Of a DNA stretch of 64,000 nucleotides, positions 56,052 through 64,000 are shown piece by piece (the stretch's first letter is position 1; each line of letters begins with the position of its first letter). Under the pieces are notes generated by a model. That model was given only the letters and a program-made list of their open reading frames with translations, ran no database searches and was not told the origin of the DNA. The DNA comes from Zhenpiania hominis (GTDB lineage Bacteria > Bacillota > Clostridia > Peptostreptococcales > Anaerovoracaceae). The DNA is taken from the NCBI RefSeq assembly GCF_014333425.1, contig NZ_JACRYT010000012.1, positions 1 through 64,000 on the forward strand, given 5' to 3'. The position numbers and the translations under genes were made by a program.

Positions 56052-56696
56052 TTAATTCATCCGCCTTTTCTTCAGTTTCTTTTCCAGATGCCCCAGCAGA
56101 AGGTCGCTGATCAGCGCAATCAGCGCGATCAGGACGCTTCCCGCGAAGGTCAACGCTGTGTCGTATACGGTAATTCCCCTGTAAATAGCGACTCCCAGTC
56201 CGCCTGCCCCGATAAAGGAAGCGATTGCCGCTACAGAAATGGTCATGACCACCATATTCCGCACGCCGGCAATAATGACGCCCAGAGCCAGCGGCAGTTT
56301 GATGCGGGTCAGAATCTGAAATTCCGTGCTGCCCATGCCTCGTGCCGCTGTAATAATCTCTTCATCCACCCCTTTGATGCCCGCGTAAGTATTTCGTACC
56401 ATGGGCATAATTCCGTAAATGGTCAGGGCAACCACCGCGGTTTTGTCGCCAATCCCCATAAATGGAATCAGCATGCCCAACAGGGAAATGGACGGGATTG
56501 TGTAAAACACATTGGCAATCCCCAGAACCGGCGGCGCTGCCTTTTCGCAGCGCGCGATCAGAATTCCCAGCAGCAGGCCGATGACGCCCGCCAGAAGGAT
56601 CGCGATCAGGGACAGCAGAATATGTTCACAGATGAGCTGCCCGAACCATTCGCTCCGCTCCTGATAAAGCTGCGCCACTTCTTTCAAAAACTCCAC
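56052..56696 (-). CDS. ABC transporter permease, osmoprotectant type
   Basis: 214 residues and five to six membrane helices. The ATPase-contact motif is GMGSTEFQILTRIKLPLALG, with FIGAGGLGVAIYRGI after it. OpuC-type systems usually have two permeases; here only one is present, so it probably forms a homodimer. First gene of the operon. Confidence 0.92.
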   Translation of the reverse strand: MEFLKEVAQLYQERSEWFGQLICEHILLSLIAILLAGVIGLLLGILIARCEKAAPPVLGIANVFYTIPSISLLGMLIPFMGIGDKTAVVALTIYGIMPMVRNTYAGIKGVDEEIITAARGMGSTEFQILTRIKLPLALGVIIAGVRNMVVMTISVAAIASFIGAGGLGVAIYRGITVYDTALTFAGSVLIALIALISDLLLGHLEKKLKKRRMN

Positions 56697-56744
56697 GTTT
56701 CTACCCCTTTCCTGATTTTCTGCTATTATACTACCAGATCCCGC

Positions 56745-57353
56745 TTACGGGTGCAATCTCTTTATCGCTTCTGCCGGGCAGACCTCAAAGCAGGCGCCGC
56801 ACTGCAGACAGTGAACCGGATCGATTTTATACGGCTCCCCTTCCGTAATACATTTCTGCGGGCAAACCGGGATACAGCTTCCGCAGCCGATGCAGTTTTT
56901 CTGAATCTCGAACCCCGCTTTTTCCTCACTGGCATTGTAAGAAAAAGTCTCCCGGTTAATCGGATAGTTGAGCAGGTCAAACCACTCTCCGCTGCCTTCG
57001 TAAATCAGGAACGCGTCCAGTATGTACCTGGTATCGCCCGGATAGACTTCATTCATACCCGGATTTTCCTCAAATACACGGTCCACCCATTTTTTATCGA
57101 CCATTTTCACTTTCCCGGTGAATTTCAGGGACTGGCAGTCCGGACACATAGCGCTGAGAGCGACGCGTCCTGTGTCCACCAGCTGCTTGTAAAATGGTTT
57201 TCCCTTGGAAGTCACGATATACATTCCTTCGTCCGACGCGATCATGACATTGATAATCCTGCTCTGAGGTCTCCCCTGTTCATCCACGGTCGCCGCTGAG
57301 GCGATCTTTACCTTTCGAAACAAATCCACATAGTTTCTCGCTTTTTCGTTCAT
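56745..57353 (-). CDS. PNPOx-like flavin protein fused to two [4Fe-4S] ferredoxin motifs
   Basis: 202 residues. Residues 1-130 are a pyridoxamine-phosphate-oxidase-like split barrel (KIASAATVDEQGRPQSRIINVM, GKPFYKQLVDTGRVALSA), which usually binds FMN or F420. The C terminus has CIGCGSCIPVCPQKC and CLQCGACFEVCPAEA. It may pass electrons between ferredoxin clusters and a flavin; the substrate is unknown. ATG 57353 has GGGAGG upstream. Confidence 0.88.
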   Translation of the reverse strand: MNEKARNYVDLFRKVKIASAATVDEQGRPQSRIINVMIASDEGMYIVTSKGKPFYKQLVDTGRVALSAMCPDCQSLKFTGKVKMVDKKWVDRVFEENPGMNEVYPGDTRYILDAFLIYEGSGEWFDLLNYPINRETFSYNASEEKAGFEIQKNCIGCGSCIPVCPQKCITEGEPYKIDPVHCLQCGACFEVCPAEAIKRLHP

Positions 57354-57379
57354 TGTGTTTTACCTCCCTTTCTGAGTCT

Positions 57380-57408
57380 ATTATGCACCCCGCGAAAAAG
57401 TTTGTGAA
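57380..57408 (-). promoter_or_regulatory. Candidate promoter of the flavin/ferredoxin gene
   Basis: On the minus strand TTCACA (57403-57408), 17 bases, CATAAT (57380-57385) with a TG extension. Confidence 0.5.
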
Positions 57409-57599
57409 GACCGCACTTTAAAGTGGGATAGGTACCCGGCGGTAACTTTTGGGCTAATGGACGATGATTCTTATGCGCTGACCATGCGGGAAATCCACGA
57501 TACAATCAGGAAATATTTTTTGCTTATCTGAAAGCTATGGGGGCTCTCTGTAAAATTCGTACTCCAATTTCCCCATAGATCGCCGAAAACGCCCCCACA

Positions 57600-57632
57600 A
57601 AAACAGAAAACAGCCGGGATTTCTCCGGCTAT
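57600..57632 (-). terminator. Terminator after the YbgC-type thioesterase
   Basis: AGCCGG (57625-57630 complement) and CCGGCT arms with a T-rich tail on the minus strand; overlaps the stop codon. It closes the murB-PHP-rapZ-whiA-thioesterase run. Confidence 0.75.
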
Positions 57633-58045
57633 TTCATCGCGTTTACCAGTTTTTCATATAGGTCCGGGAACTCTTTCTTCAGACGCAGCGGCCTTAAATC
57701 CGTATCCGTAACTCCATGGCTGCTGCTTCCCGTAACTTTCACCTCGCCGCTTTCCTTCCCCACGACCTCATAAGCGAGGTAGACGCTGGCGCCTTTTACT
57801 TTGTCAACCCAGGCGCGGATAAGCACCACCTCATCAAACACCGCGGGAGACTTATAGTCGCAGGCAACTCCGATGACCGGCATCCAGATCCCCATTTTTT
57901 CCAGCTTGGAATAAGGATAGCCGATGGTGCGGAGCATATCATTTCTCCCCATCTCAAACCAGCGAATATAATTAGAATGATGTACAATCGCCATAGCGTC
58001 GGTTTCTACATAGGCGACCCGGTGTTCCAGCTCAAACTTTCTCAT
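57629..58045 (-). CDS. YbgC/FadM-type acyl-CoA thioesterase
   Basis: 138 residues, hot-dog fold. AYVETDAMAIVHHSNYIRWFEMGR matches the family motif, where the Asp after T/E is catalytic. FDEVVLIRAWVDKVKGASV and the KKEFPDLYEKL end are typical. It lies 12 bases after whiA and is probably co-transcribed. Confidence 0.92.
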   Translation of the reverse strand: MRKFELEHRVAYVETDAMAIVHHSNYIRWFEMGRNDMLRTIGYPYSKLEKMGIWMPVIGVACDYKSPAVFDEVVLIRAWVDKVKGASVYLAYEVVGKESGEVKVTGSSSHGVTDTDLRPLRLKKEFPDLYEKLVNAMK

Positions 58046-58057
58046 AAAATCCTCCTT

Positions 58058-58999
58058 TTATAACTTGCCTGCCAGTTCCTCAATCTTGCGGAACCGGTTG
58101 TTAAGGCCTGATTTTTTCATAGGCGGGTCCATCATATCCGCCAGCTCCTGCAGGGTGGCTTCCGGGTTTTCCAGACGCAGCACCGCTACTTCCCTCAATT
58201 TGTCCGGCAAAAATGCCAGTCCCTTCGTTTCCTGAATCTTGCGAATCCAGGAAAGCTGTTTTTCCGCGGCTTTCAAAGTTTTATCAATATTAGCGTTGTC
58301 GCAGTTGTTGATGCGGTTAGCTTTGTTGCGGATTTCTTTTGTAATCCGCACATCCTCGAAAGCGAAAATCTGCGAGTGGGCTCCCATAATGGCCAGAATA
58401 TCAATAATCTGTTCCGCTTCTTTCACATATACCGCGTAATTCTTCTTGCGGGCGGAAACTTTCGCGTGGAGATCCACAAAGCTGTTGATGAGCTTTTTCA
58501 CATCTCCCGCCAGGATCTGGCTGCTGCAGCTGAATTCCAGATGATAGCTTTTTTCCGGATCCGTAATGGTTCCGGAAGCCAGAAAAATTCCCCGAAGGCA
58601 CGCTTTTCTGCAGCATTTGGTCCGGATCAGCCCGTCATAAATACCATCGCTGATGTAATTCATCCCTTCTTTCACCATCAGAATTCCCGTCTCTCTGAGG
58701 ATCTGTTCGCTCAGATTTTTCGGTCCTATGGAAAGAAGATAAGAGCGGCCTTTTTTCAGACCGCTTCCCTGTCCCACCGCAAGCTCCGCGTCGATCCCAA
58801 AGTATTCCTTCAGCATCCTTTTGTAATGCCTGGCCACTGCCGGGTGTTCCGTCGCTGTCACGATTTCAAATTTTCCGCCCCCCGCCAGCCGGATGCTCCC
58901 GCACATGCGGATAAATCCCGCGATTTCCGCCAGCATGCAGCACTTTTTTTCCGGTTCAACATGGGCGAGCTCATTTTTAGTATCTGCTGAAAATGACAT
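58058..58999 (-). CDS. whiA: Sporulation/division regulator WhiA
   Basis: 313 residues. N-terminal LAGLIDADG homing-endonuclease-like domain (MSFSADTKNELAHVEPEKKCC, AEIAGFIRMCGSI) without nuclease function, and a C-terminal helix-turn-helix with LRLENPEATLQELADMMDPPMKKSGLNNRFRKIEELA (in part). It binds DNA and influences cell division and sporulation in Gram-positive bacteria. Immediately after rapZ. Confidence 0.96.
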   Translation of the reverse strand: MSFSADTKNELAHVEPEKKCCMLAEIAGFIRMCGSIRLAGGGKFEIVTATEHPAVARHYKRMLKEYFGIDAELAVGQGSGLKKGRSYLLSIGPKNLSEQILRETGILMVKEGMNYISDGIYDGLIRTKCCRKACLRGIFLASGTITDPEKSYHLEFSCSSQILAGDVKKLINSFVDLHAKVSARKKNYAVYVKEAEQIIDILAIMGAHSQIFAFEDVRITKEIRNKANRINNCDNANIDKTLKAAEKQLSWIRKIQETKGLAFLPDKLREVAVLRLENPEATLQELADMMDPPMKKSGLNNRFRKIEELAGKL

Positions 59000-59007
59000 G
59001 TTCTCTC

Positions 59008-59856
59008 CTATAAATCCCGATGTTCCACGGTAACGCGTTTTCCCTTCGCCCTCAGGCGATCCGCCATTTCATTGGCTGCCGAAACGGATCGGTGCTGTCC
59101 TCCGGTGCAGCCAAAAGCCAGATTCAAACTGTATTTCCCTTCCTTCATATAGTAGGGAATCAGATCCAGGAGCATCTTCTCGGTTCGATCCATGAAATCC
59201 CGGGCCACCTCCTGCTTCATAACGTAATCCCGCACCTTCTTGTTATTTCCGGTCAGGCTGCGCAGGGATTTTACATAGTACGGATTTGGAACAAACCGCA
59301 TATCAAAGACCATATCCGCTCCAAGAGGCATGCCTCTTTTATAACCGAAGGACATCACATTAAGAACAAAGGTTTTCTCACTCTCCCCGGAGGTGATCAG
59401 ATCCTTTACCTCCTCCCACAGGCGCGCCACCTTCATGTTGGAAGTATCAATAATATAGTCAGCCCGCGCCCTGAGATTTTTCAGCATTTCAGTCTCACGT
59501 TTCAGACCTTCCAGCGTACTCTCTCCCCTGGCCAGAGGGTGTTGTCTCCTTGTCTCGCTGTACCTGCGGATCAGTACCAGTTCCGAAGCTTCCAGGTATA
59601 AAATCTTATAGTTGATTCCGCTGGCCTCCAAATCCTCCAACGCCTTTTCCATATCCGCGAAAAGCTCGCCGCCTCTTACATCTACAGCAAAGGCCGCCTT
59701 TTCAATGGGGGTAGACTCACCCGCCGCAAGCTGGACAAAGCTCTTAATCAATGCCGGCGGCATATTGTCCACGCAGTAGTACCCCAGATCCTCCAGGCAG
59801 TTCATCGCCTGAGTCTTTCCTGCTCCCGATAATCCCGTTACAATGACTGTGTTCAT
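59008..59856 (-). CDS. rapZ: RNase adapter/GTPase-like RapZ (YvcJ)
   Basis: 282 residues. P-loop GLSGAGKTQA, VDNMPP, DVRGGELF and the C-terminal motif FGCTGGQHRSV. In E. coli it controls GlmY/GlmZ small RNAs; in Firmicutes YvcJ affects cell-wall and competence physiology. Overlaps the PHP gene by 4 bases. Confidence 0.96.
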   Translation of the reverse strand: MNTVIVTGLSGAGKTQAMNCLEDLGYYCVDNMPPALIKSFVQLAAGESTPIEKAAFAVDVRGGELFADMEKALEDLEASGINYKILYLEASELVLIRRYSETRRQHPLARGESTLEGLKRETEMLKNLRARADYIIDTSNMKVARLWEEVKDLITSGESEKTFVLNVMSFGYKRGMPLGADMVFDMRFVPNPYYVKSLRSLTGNNKKVRDYVMKQEVARDFMDRTEKMLLDLIPYYMKEGKYSLNLAFGCTGGQHRSVSAANEMADRLRAKGKRVTVEHRDL

Positions 59857-60590
59857 TTCTTCTCCCTTAAATTCACAATTCTGGAAAGGTCCAGACCCGC
59901 TTCCTTCGCCCGTACCAATCCGCTTTCAAAATCTCCGACCCGCTCGGGGGAATGAGCGTCACTGCTGATAATAAACTGAGCGTCTGTCCGCGCCGCAATT
60001 TTAATCTCTTCTACGGTCAGGTGCGGATGCCTCGTATTGATTTCCATCAGCGTATCTGTATCCGCGCACGCTTCCGCGATGGGAAGGATGTCAAAGGGAC
60101 CCTTGTCCCCGGGATGGGTAAGGATGGAAATGTCGTTTTCATACAGGGCTTTGATTACCATATCGGTATTTTTTGTTTTCAGCCGCTTTTCTCCCAGCTT
60201 CAGTCCATGCCCCCAGATCCAGTTGGAGATACTGTAACACCCGGGGATGCCGTAATGATACCCCGCGATTACGAAATCATACTGATCATACTCTTCCGGC
60301 GTTACGTCCAGATGATTGCCGTTTTTTACAATGTTCGCCTCCACGCTCAGACGGATCTGAATCTGCGGGTATTTTCGGTTCAGAGCCTCAATTTCCTCCC
60401 GCATCTTTGGCACGTCTTCCCGTTTTATGCCGTAAAACCGGTGTCCCGGTCCGTGATCGCTAATAGCGATATGGGACATCCCCTTTGCAATCGCCGCCTT
60501 TACATTATCTTCAATGCTCCCCGTCCCATGGGAATAAATCGTATGGGTGTGGAGATCATATCCCATCTCATATTTCTTTGTCTTCTCCAA
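59853..60590 (-). CDS. PHP-domain phosphoesterase
   Basis: 245 residues. The metal-binding residues are in DLHTHTIYSHG, ISDHG, SVEANI, ILTHPGD and SSDAHSPERVG. It resembles histidinol phosphatase/PolX-type PHP phosphatases; the substrate is unknown. The start is TTG 60590, with GGAGGTG 7 bases upstream inside murB (23-base overlap). In many Firmicutes this gene sits between murB and rapZ. Confidence 0.92.
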   Translation of the reverse strand: MEKTKKYEMGYDLHTHTIYSHGTGSIEDNVKAAIAKGMSHIAISDHGPGHRFYGIKREDVPKMREEIEALNRKYPQIQIRLSVEANIVKNGNHLDVTPEEYDQYDFVIAGYHYGIPGCYSISNWIWGHGLKLGEKRLKTKNTDMVIKALYENDISILTHPGDKGPFDILPIAEACADTDTLMEINTRHPHLTVEEIKIAARTDAQFIISSDAHSPERVGDFESGLVRAKEAGLDLSRIVNLREKK

Positions 60591-61488
60591 TGATTCTCAC
60601 CTCCGGCTCCAGTTGAACGCCAAATTTATCTAAGACAGTTGCCTGTACAATTTCCATAAGCTGTATAATCTCCGTTGCCGTAGCGGCGCCGTTATTTACA
60701 ATAAATCCGCTGTGAAGAGGCGAAACCTGGGCGTCCCCCACCGAAAGCCCCTTAAGCCCCGCGTCCTGGATCAGCTTTCCCGCGAAATACCCTTCTGGCC
60801 GCTTGAAAAAGCTTCCCGCGCTGGGCAGAGAAACCGGCTGCTTGGCGTTTCTCTTTGCCGCCAGCTCCTTCATTTCTCTGCCAATCGCCTCTTTATCTCC
60901 TTTTTTTAACTGCAGCACCGCTTCCAGCACCAGATCTCCGGTTTCGTGAAGCACGCTGTGACGATATCCCAGCTGCAGTTCGCCGCAGCTGAGGGTATAT
61001 TCCCGGCTGCCGTCCTTTTCCAAAATTCTGGCTTCCTTGATAATATGCGACATTTCTCCGCCGTAAGCGCCCGCGTTCATAAAAACCGCGCCCCCCAGAC
61101 TCCCCGGAATGCCGCTGGCAAATTCAAAACCGGTCAGCTCCGCCGAAAGAGCCGCTCTGGCAACCGAGGACATCAGCGCGCCGCATCCCACGGTCAGAAT
61201 CTCTCCTTCCGCGCGGATTTCCCCGAAAGCTTCCCCCAGCTTAAGAATCACGCCCCGGTAGCCGCCATCCCGCACCAGAATATTCGAGCCGTTCCCCATG
61301 ACCATGCAGGTCTTTCCTGAATCCGCCAGTATTTTAAGCACCTCCCGCAGCGCCCGCACGCTCCGCGGCATTACGAGAAGCTCTGCTCTGCCTCCCGCGC
61401 GAAAGGAAGTGAATCGCCTCATATCACAATCCTCGATCACAGATCCCGCCCCGGCGGCATACTCGATCCGCTCCTTCAAAGTTGTCAT
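60568..61488 (-). CDS. murB: UDP-N-acetylenolpyruvoylglucosamine reductase
   Basis: About 306 residues; the FAD enzyme completing UDP-MurNAc in peptidoglycan synthesis. The FAD domain shows TSFRAGGRAELLV, GNGSNILVRDGGYRG and GIPGSLGGAVFMNAGAYGGE. The catalytic Ser is in PSAGSFFKRP and Glu in LEPEVRIIG. I start at ATG 61488 with GGAGGGG upstream; the frame to 61521 has no site. Confidence 0.95.
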   Translation of the reverse strand: MTTLKERIEYAAGAGSVIEDCDMRRFTSFRAGGRAELLVMPRSVRALREVLKILADSGKTCMVMGNGSNILVRDGGYRGVILKLGEAFGEIRAEGEILTVGCGALMSSVARAALSAELTGFEFASGIPGSLGGAVFMNAGAYGGEMSHIIKEARILEKDGSREYTLSCGELQLGYRHSVLHETGDLVLEAVLQLKKGDKEAIGREMKELAAKRNAKQPVSLPSAGSFFKRPEGYFAGKLIQDAGLKGLSVGDAQVSPLHSGFIVNNGAATATEIIQLMEIVQATVLDKFGVQLEPEVRIIGEDKEI

Positions 61489-61644
61489 TTCCCTGCCCCT
61501 CCTTCTTTTCCAATCATCCAATTTATTATATACGGAAGTCTCCGTTTTCAGACAGCCGCGCGCACCTTTGCGCCTGCAAATTCATTTTACAACAATTATA
61601 CATTAAAGTCTTTATCTTTTTGTGGATTTTTTACAAAAATAGGG

Positions 61645-61672
61645 TTGATTTTTCAGACCTTTGTTGTATAAT
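61645..61672 (+). promoter_or_regulatory. Promoter of argGH
   Basis: TTGATT (61645-61650), 16 bases, TATAAT (61667-61672). Confidence 0.75.
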
Positions 61673-61693
61673 TAACCTATGTTTTAAATTTTT

Positions 61694-61718
61694 ATTCATC
61701 ACGTGAATTAAATATTCA
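61694..61718. promoter_or_regulatory. Three phased ATTCA/TGAAT half-sites downstream of the argG promoter
   Basis: ATTCA (61694-61698), 5 bases, TGAAT (61704-61708), 5 bases, ATTCA (61714-61718). Successive half-sites are 10 bases apart, one DNA turn. This resembles arginine-repressor boxes, which normally have a 4-base core spacer. Confidence 0.55.
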
Positions 61719-61751
61719 TTTCCATAAGGAAGACAAAAGGGAGGAAACAAA

Positions 61752-63020
61752 ATGGCAAAAGAAAAAGTAATACTTGCCTATTCGGGTGGACTTGACACTT
61801 CGATTATTATGACATGGCTGAAAGAGAACTACGACTACGACGTAATCGCGGTCTGCTGCAACGCCGGACAGAAAGAGGACTTCGCGGCGATTGAGAAAAA
61901 AGCGCTGGCAACAGGCGCGAGCAAAGCGATTACCGTTGATATGCGGGAAGAGTTCATTACCGATTTTATCTGGCCGACATTGAAAGCCGGCGCAGTTTAT
62001 GAAAACGAATATATGCTGGGAACCTCCATGGCAAGACCTCTGATGGCCAAAAAGCTGGTGGAAATCGCGCAGCAGGAAGAGGCCTTCTATATCGCTCACG
62101 GCTGCACAGGTAAAGGAAATGACCAGGTTCGATTTGAAACTACCATTAAAGCGCTGGATCCGGCCATCAAAATTATCGCTCCATGGAGATTCTGGGATTT
62201 TGAGTCCAGGGAAGATCTGCTGGAATACGCCAAATCCCACAACATTCCGATTAACCAGAGTGAAGCGAAGATTTACAGCCGCGATGAAAACATCTGGCAC
62301 ATCAGCCACGAGGGCGGCGAGCTGGAAAATCCCTGGAACGAACATTACGACACCATCCACGTTCTTTCCGTACCTCCGGAAAAGGCTCCGGACAAGGTGA
62401 CCTATGTGGATATTGATTTCGAAGCCGGCGTCCCGGTAGGACTGGACGGGGAAAAAATGGGACCCATCGAACTGCTGACAAAGCTCAACGAACTGGGAAG
62501 CGTCAACGGCGTCGGTACCGCCGACATTATTGAAAACCGCCTGGTGGGAATGAAGTCCCGCGGCGTGTATGAAACTCCGGGAGGAACCATCCTTTTCGCG
62601 GCTCACTCTGCTCTGGAAAAACTGATCTTAGACAGAGATACGACTCAGTACAAATATATTGTAGCGCAGAAATTCGCGCAGCTGGTTTACGACGGCCTGT
62701 GGTTTACCCCTCTGCGGGAAGCCATCTCCGCTTTTGTGGACGAAACCCAGAAGCTGGTTACCGGAACAGTTAAAATGAAGCTTTACAAGGGAAGCGCCAC
62801 CGCGGCGGCCCGCAAGTCCCCGAATTCCCTGTACAGCGAAGAATTCGCTACATTCAGCAAGGATGAAGTTTACAACCAGAGCGACGCGGACGGTTTTATC
62901 AACCTCTTCTCACTGCCTCTGAAGATCCGCGCAATCCAGAAACAGAACAAAGAAGGAGGAGCAAAACCGCATGAAACTTTGGAAAGGAAGGTTCTCAAAG
63001 GCGGCGACTTCGTCCGCTGA
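61752..63020 (+). CDS. argG: Argininosuccinate synthase
   Basis: 422 residues. ATP-binding P-loop AYSGGLDTS, citrulline and aspartate sites in [14 protein letters not shown] and the [17 protein letters not shown] segment. It condenses citrulline and aspartate with ATP. Ribosome site GGGAGG. The last 17 codons overlap argH in another frame (50 bases). Confidence 0.97.
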   Translation: MAKEKVILAYSGGLDTSIIMTWLKENYDYDVIAVCCNAGQKEDFAAIEKKALATGASKAITVDMREEFITDFIWPTLKAGAVYENEYMLGTSMARPLMAKKLVEIAQQEEAFYIAHGCTGKGNDQVRFETTIKALDPAIKIIAPWRFWDFESREDLLEYAKSHNIPINQSEAKIYSRDENIWHISHEGGELENPWNEHYDTIHVLSVPPEKAPDKVTYVDIDFEAGVPVGLDGEKMGPIELLTKLNELGSVNGVGTADIIENRLVGMKSRGVYETPGGTILFAAHSALEKLILDRDTTQYKYIVAQKFAQLVYDGLWFTPLREAISAFVDETQKLVTGTVKMKLYKGSATAAARKSPNSLYSEEFATFSKDEVYNQSDADGFINLFSLPLKIRAIQKQNKEGGAKPHETLERKVLKGGDFVR

Positions 63021-64000
63021 CGAGTTCAACGCCTCTATCGAATTCGACCAGAGGCTGTACAAAGACGATATTAAAGGAAGCATCGCTCACGCGACCATGC
63101 TGGGACGCCAGGGAATCATTCCCCAGGCGGACGCGGAGCTGATTGTCAAAACCTTGAAAGAAATCGAAGCCGACATTGACGCCGGTAAGGTGGAATTCAC
63201 CATTGAATCGGAAGATATCCATATGAATATCGAAACGATCCTTACCGAGCGCATCGGTGAAGCCGGCAAAAAGCTTCATACTGCCCGCAGCCGTAACGAC
63301 CAGGTGGCGGTGGACATCCGGCTCTATCTGAAAGATGAAATTGCCGAAATCGAGAAACTGCTTTCCGCCCTCATGGACACCCTTGTGACCCTGGCGGAAA
63401 AGCACCAGGATACGGTAATGCCGGGATATACCCACCTGCAGAGAGCCCAGCCTGTCACCCTGGCCTATCATCTGCTGGCCTACTACCAGATGTTTAAGCG
63501 GGATTCCTCCCGTTTCGCGGATTGCCTGGATCGGATGGATTATCTTCCTCTGGGCTCCGGCGCTCTGGCGGGAACCACCTATGATACGGATCGGGAGTTT
63601 CTTGCCAGCGAACTGGGATTTAAGGGCGTCTGCCCCAATGCCATGGACGCGGTGGCGGATCGGGACTTCGCGGTGGAATTTATCAGCTGCTGTTCCATCA
63701 CTATGATGCACCTGTCCCGCTTCTGTGAGGAACTGATTCTCTGGAGCTCTGTAGAATTCAGCTTTGTGGAAATTGACGACGCCTATTCCACAGGAAGCAG
63801 CATCATGCCGCAGAAAAAGAACCCGGACATGGCGGAACTGATCCGCGGTAAAACGGGAAGAGTCTACGGCGATCTGATGAGCCTGCTGACGATTATCAAG
63901 GGGCTTCCCCTTGCCTACAACAAAGATCTGCAGGAAGACAAGCTTCCGGTCTTTGACGCGGGGGATACGCTGAAAGCATCGGTAAATATCTTTACCGAAA
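62971..64000 (+). CDS. argH: Argininosuccinate lyase, 5' part (runs off the window)
   Basis: Starts at ATG 62971 with AGGAGGAG upstream and is open to the last base; the first residues are [10 protein letters not shown], the usual ArgH start. The family motif [16 protein letters not shown] with the catalytic Ser is present, as are [17 protein letters not shown] (in part) and [16 protein letters not shown] [13 protein letters not shown]. It splits argininosuccinate to arginine and fumarate. The C-terminal part lies outside the window. Confidence 0.96.
   Translation, partial: MKLWKGRFSKAATSSADEFNASIEFDQRLYKDDIKGSIAHATMLGRQGIIPQADAELIVKTLKEIEADIDAGKVEFTIESEDIHMNIETILTERIGEAGKKLHTARSRNDQVAVDIRLYLKDEIAEIEKLLSALMDTLVTLAEKHQDTVMPGYTHLQRAQPVTLAYHLLAYYQMFKRDSSRFADCLDRMDYLPLGSGALAGTTYDTDREFLASELGFKGVCPNAMDAVADRDFAVEFISCCSITMMHLSRFCEELILWSSVEFSFVEIDDAYSTGSSIMPQKKNPDMAELIRGKTGRVYGDLMSLLTIIKGLPLAYNKDLQEDKLPVFDAGDTLKASVNIFTE

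Overview
The window reads as a chromosomal segment of an anaerobic Gram-positive bacterium of the class Clostridia. The reasons are an NAD-linked [FeFe]-hydrogenase operon, a complete F-type ATP synthase operon, the Firmicutes murB-PHP-rapZ-whiA cluster, a tryptophan T-box leader, strong AGGAGG ribosome-binding sites and frequent TTG starts. Species cannot be fixed from the sequence alone.

Layout. Positions 1-9540 are an AT-rich accessory island: the 3' end of an IS1182-like transposase, then a minus-strand type I restriction-modification operon (XRE regulator, hsdM, a small Cys-rich protein, hsdS, two unfamiliar genes, hsdR), then a stranded tnpV gene. From rlmD (9755) onward the DNA is higher in GC and looks like core chromosome. 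The main blocks are: rlmD with a frameshifted tail, a HAD phosphatase and a thioesterase; hydCBA (12972-17128) with a TM1266-type hydrogenase regulator, separated by a PD-(D/E)XK nuclease-like gene that sits between two 164-bp repeats; atpIBEFHAGDC (25830-19082); a degenerate Fic protein, an MgtC-like protein, a MoaA-like protein without the cluster cysteines and a phosphoesterase; carAB; a hydroxyacid dehydrogenase/dsdA/thioesterase operon; two tRNA genes; a diguanylate cyclase; a broken tyrosine recombinase next to a 22-bp inverted repeat; T-box controlled trpB2; a long operon mtnA-scpA-scpB-MATE-D,D-carboxypeptidase-PyrK-like; a zinc/cation exporter; putrescine-type aminotransferase, amino acid permease and MarR; a radical SAM protein; an osmoprotectant-type ABC transporter; a flavin/ferredoxin protein; murB-PHP-rapZ-whiA-thioesterase; and argG-argH running off the right edge.

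How the genes fit together. HydABC probably exchanges electrons between H2, ferredoxin and NAD(H). The ATP synthase c subunit carries a Q/ES signature that fits Na+ coupling. Carbamoyl-phosphate synthesis (carAB) and arginine synthesis (argGH) share ATTCA/TGAAT half-sites at their promoters, which suggests a common arginine repressor. The aminotransferase, permease and MarR genes look like one amine or amino acid catabolic unit.

The most interesting candidates are: a two-gene module inside the type I RM operon, consisting of a glycine-zipper membrane peptide and a soluble partner that share a short glutamine-rich repeat resembling amyloid-type signalling motifs; a single nuclease-like gene bracketed by two structured 164-bp repeats; and several single-base breaks located exactly in homopolymers (rlmD, the integrase, the permease) that may be sequence errors, decay or programmed frameshifts.
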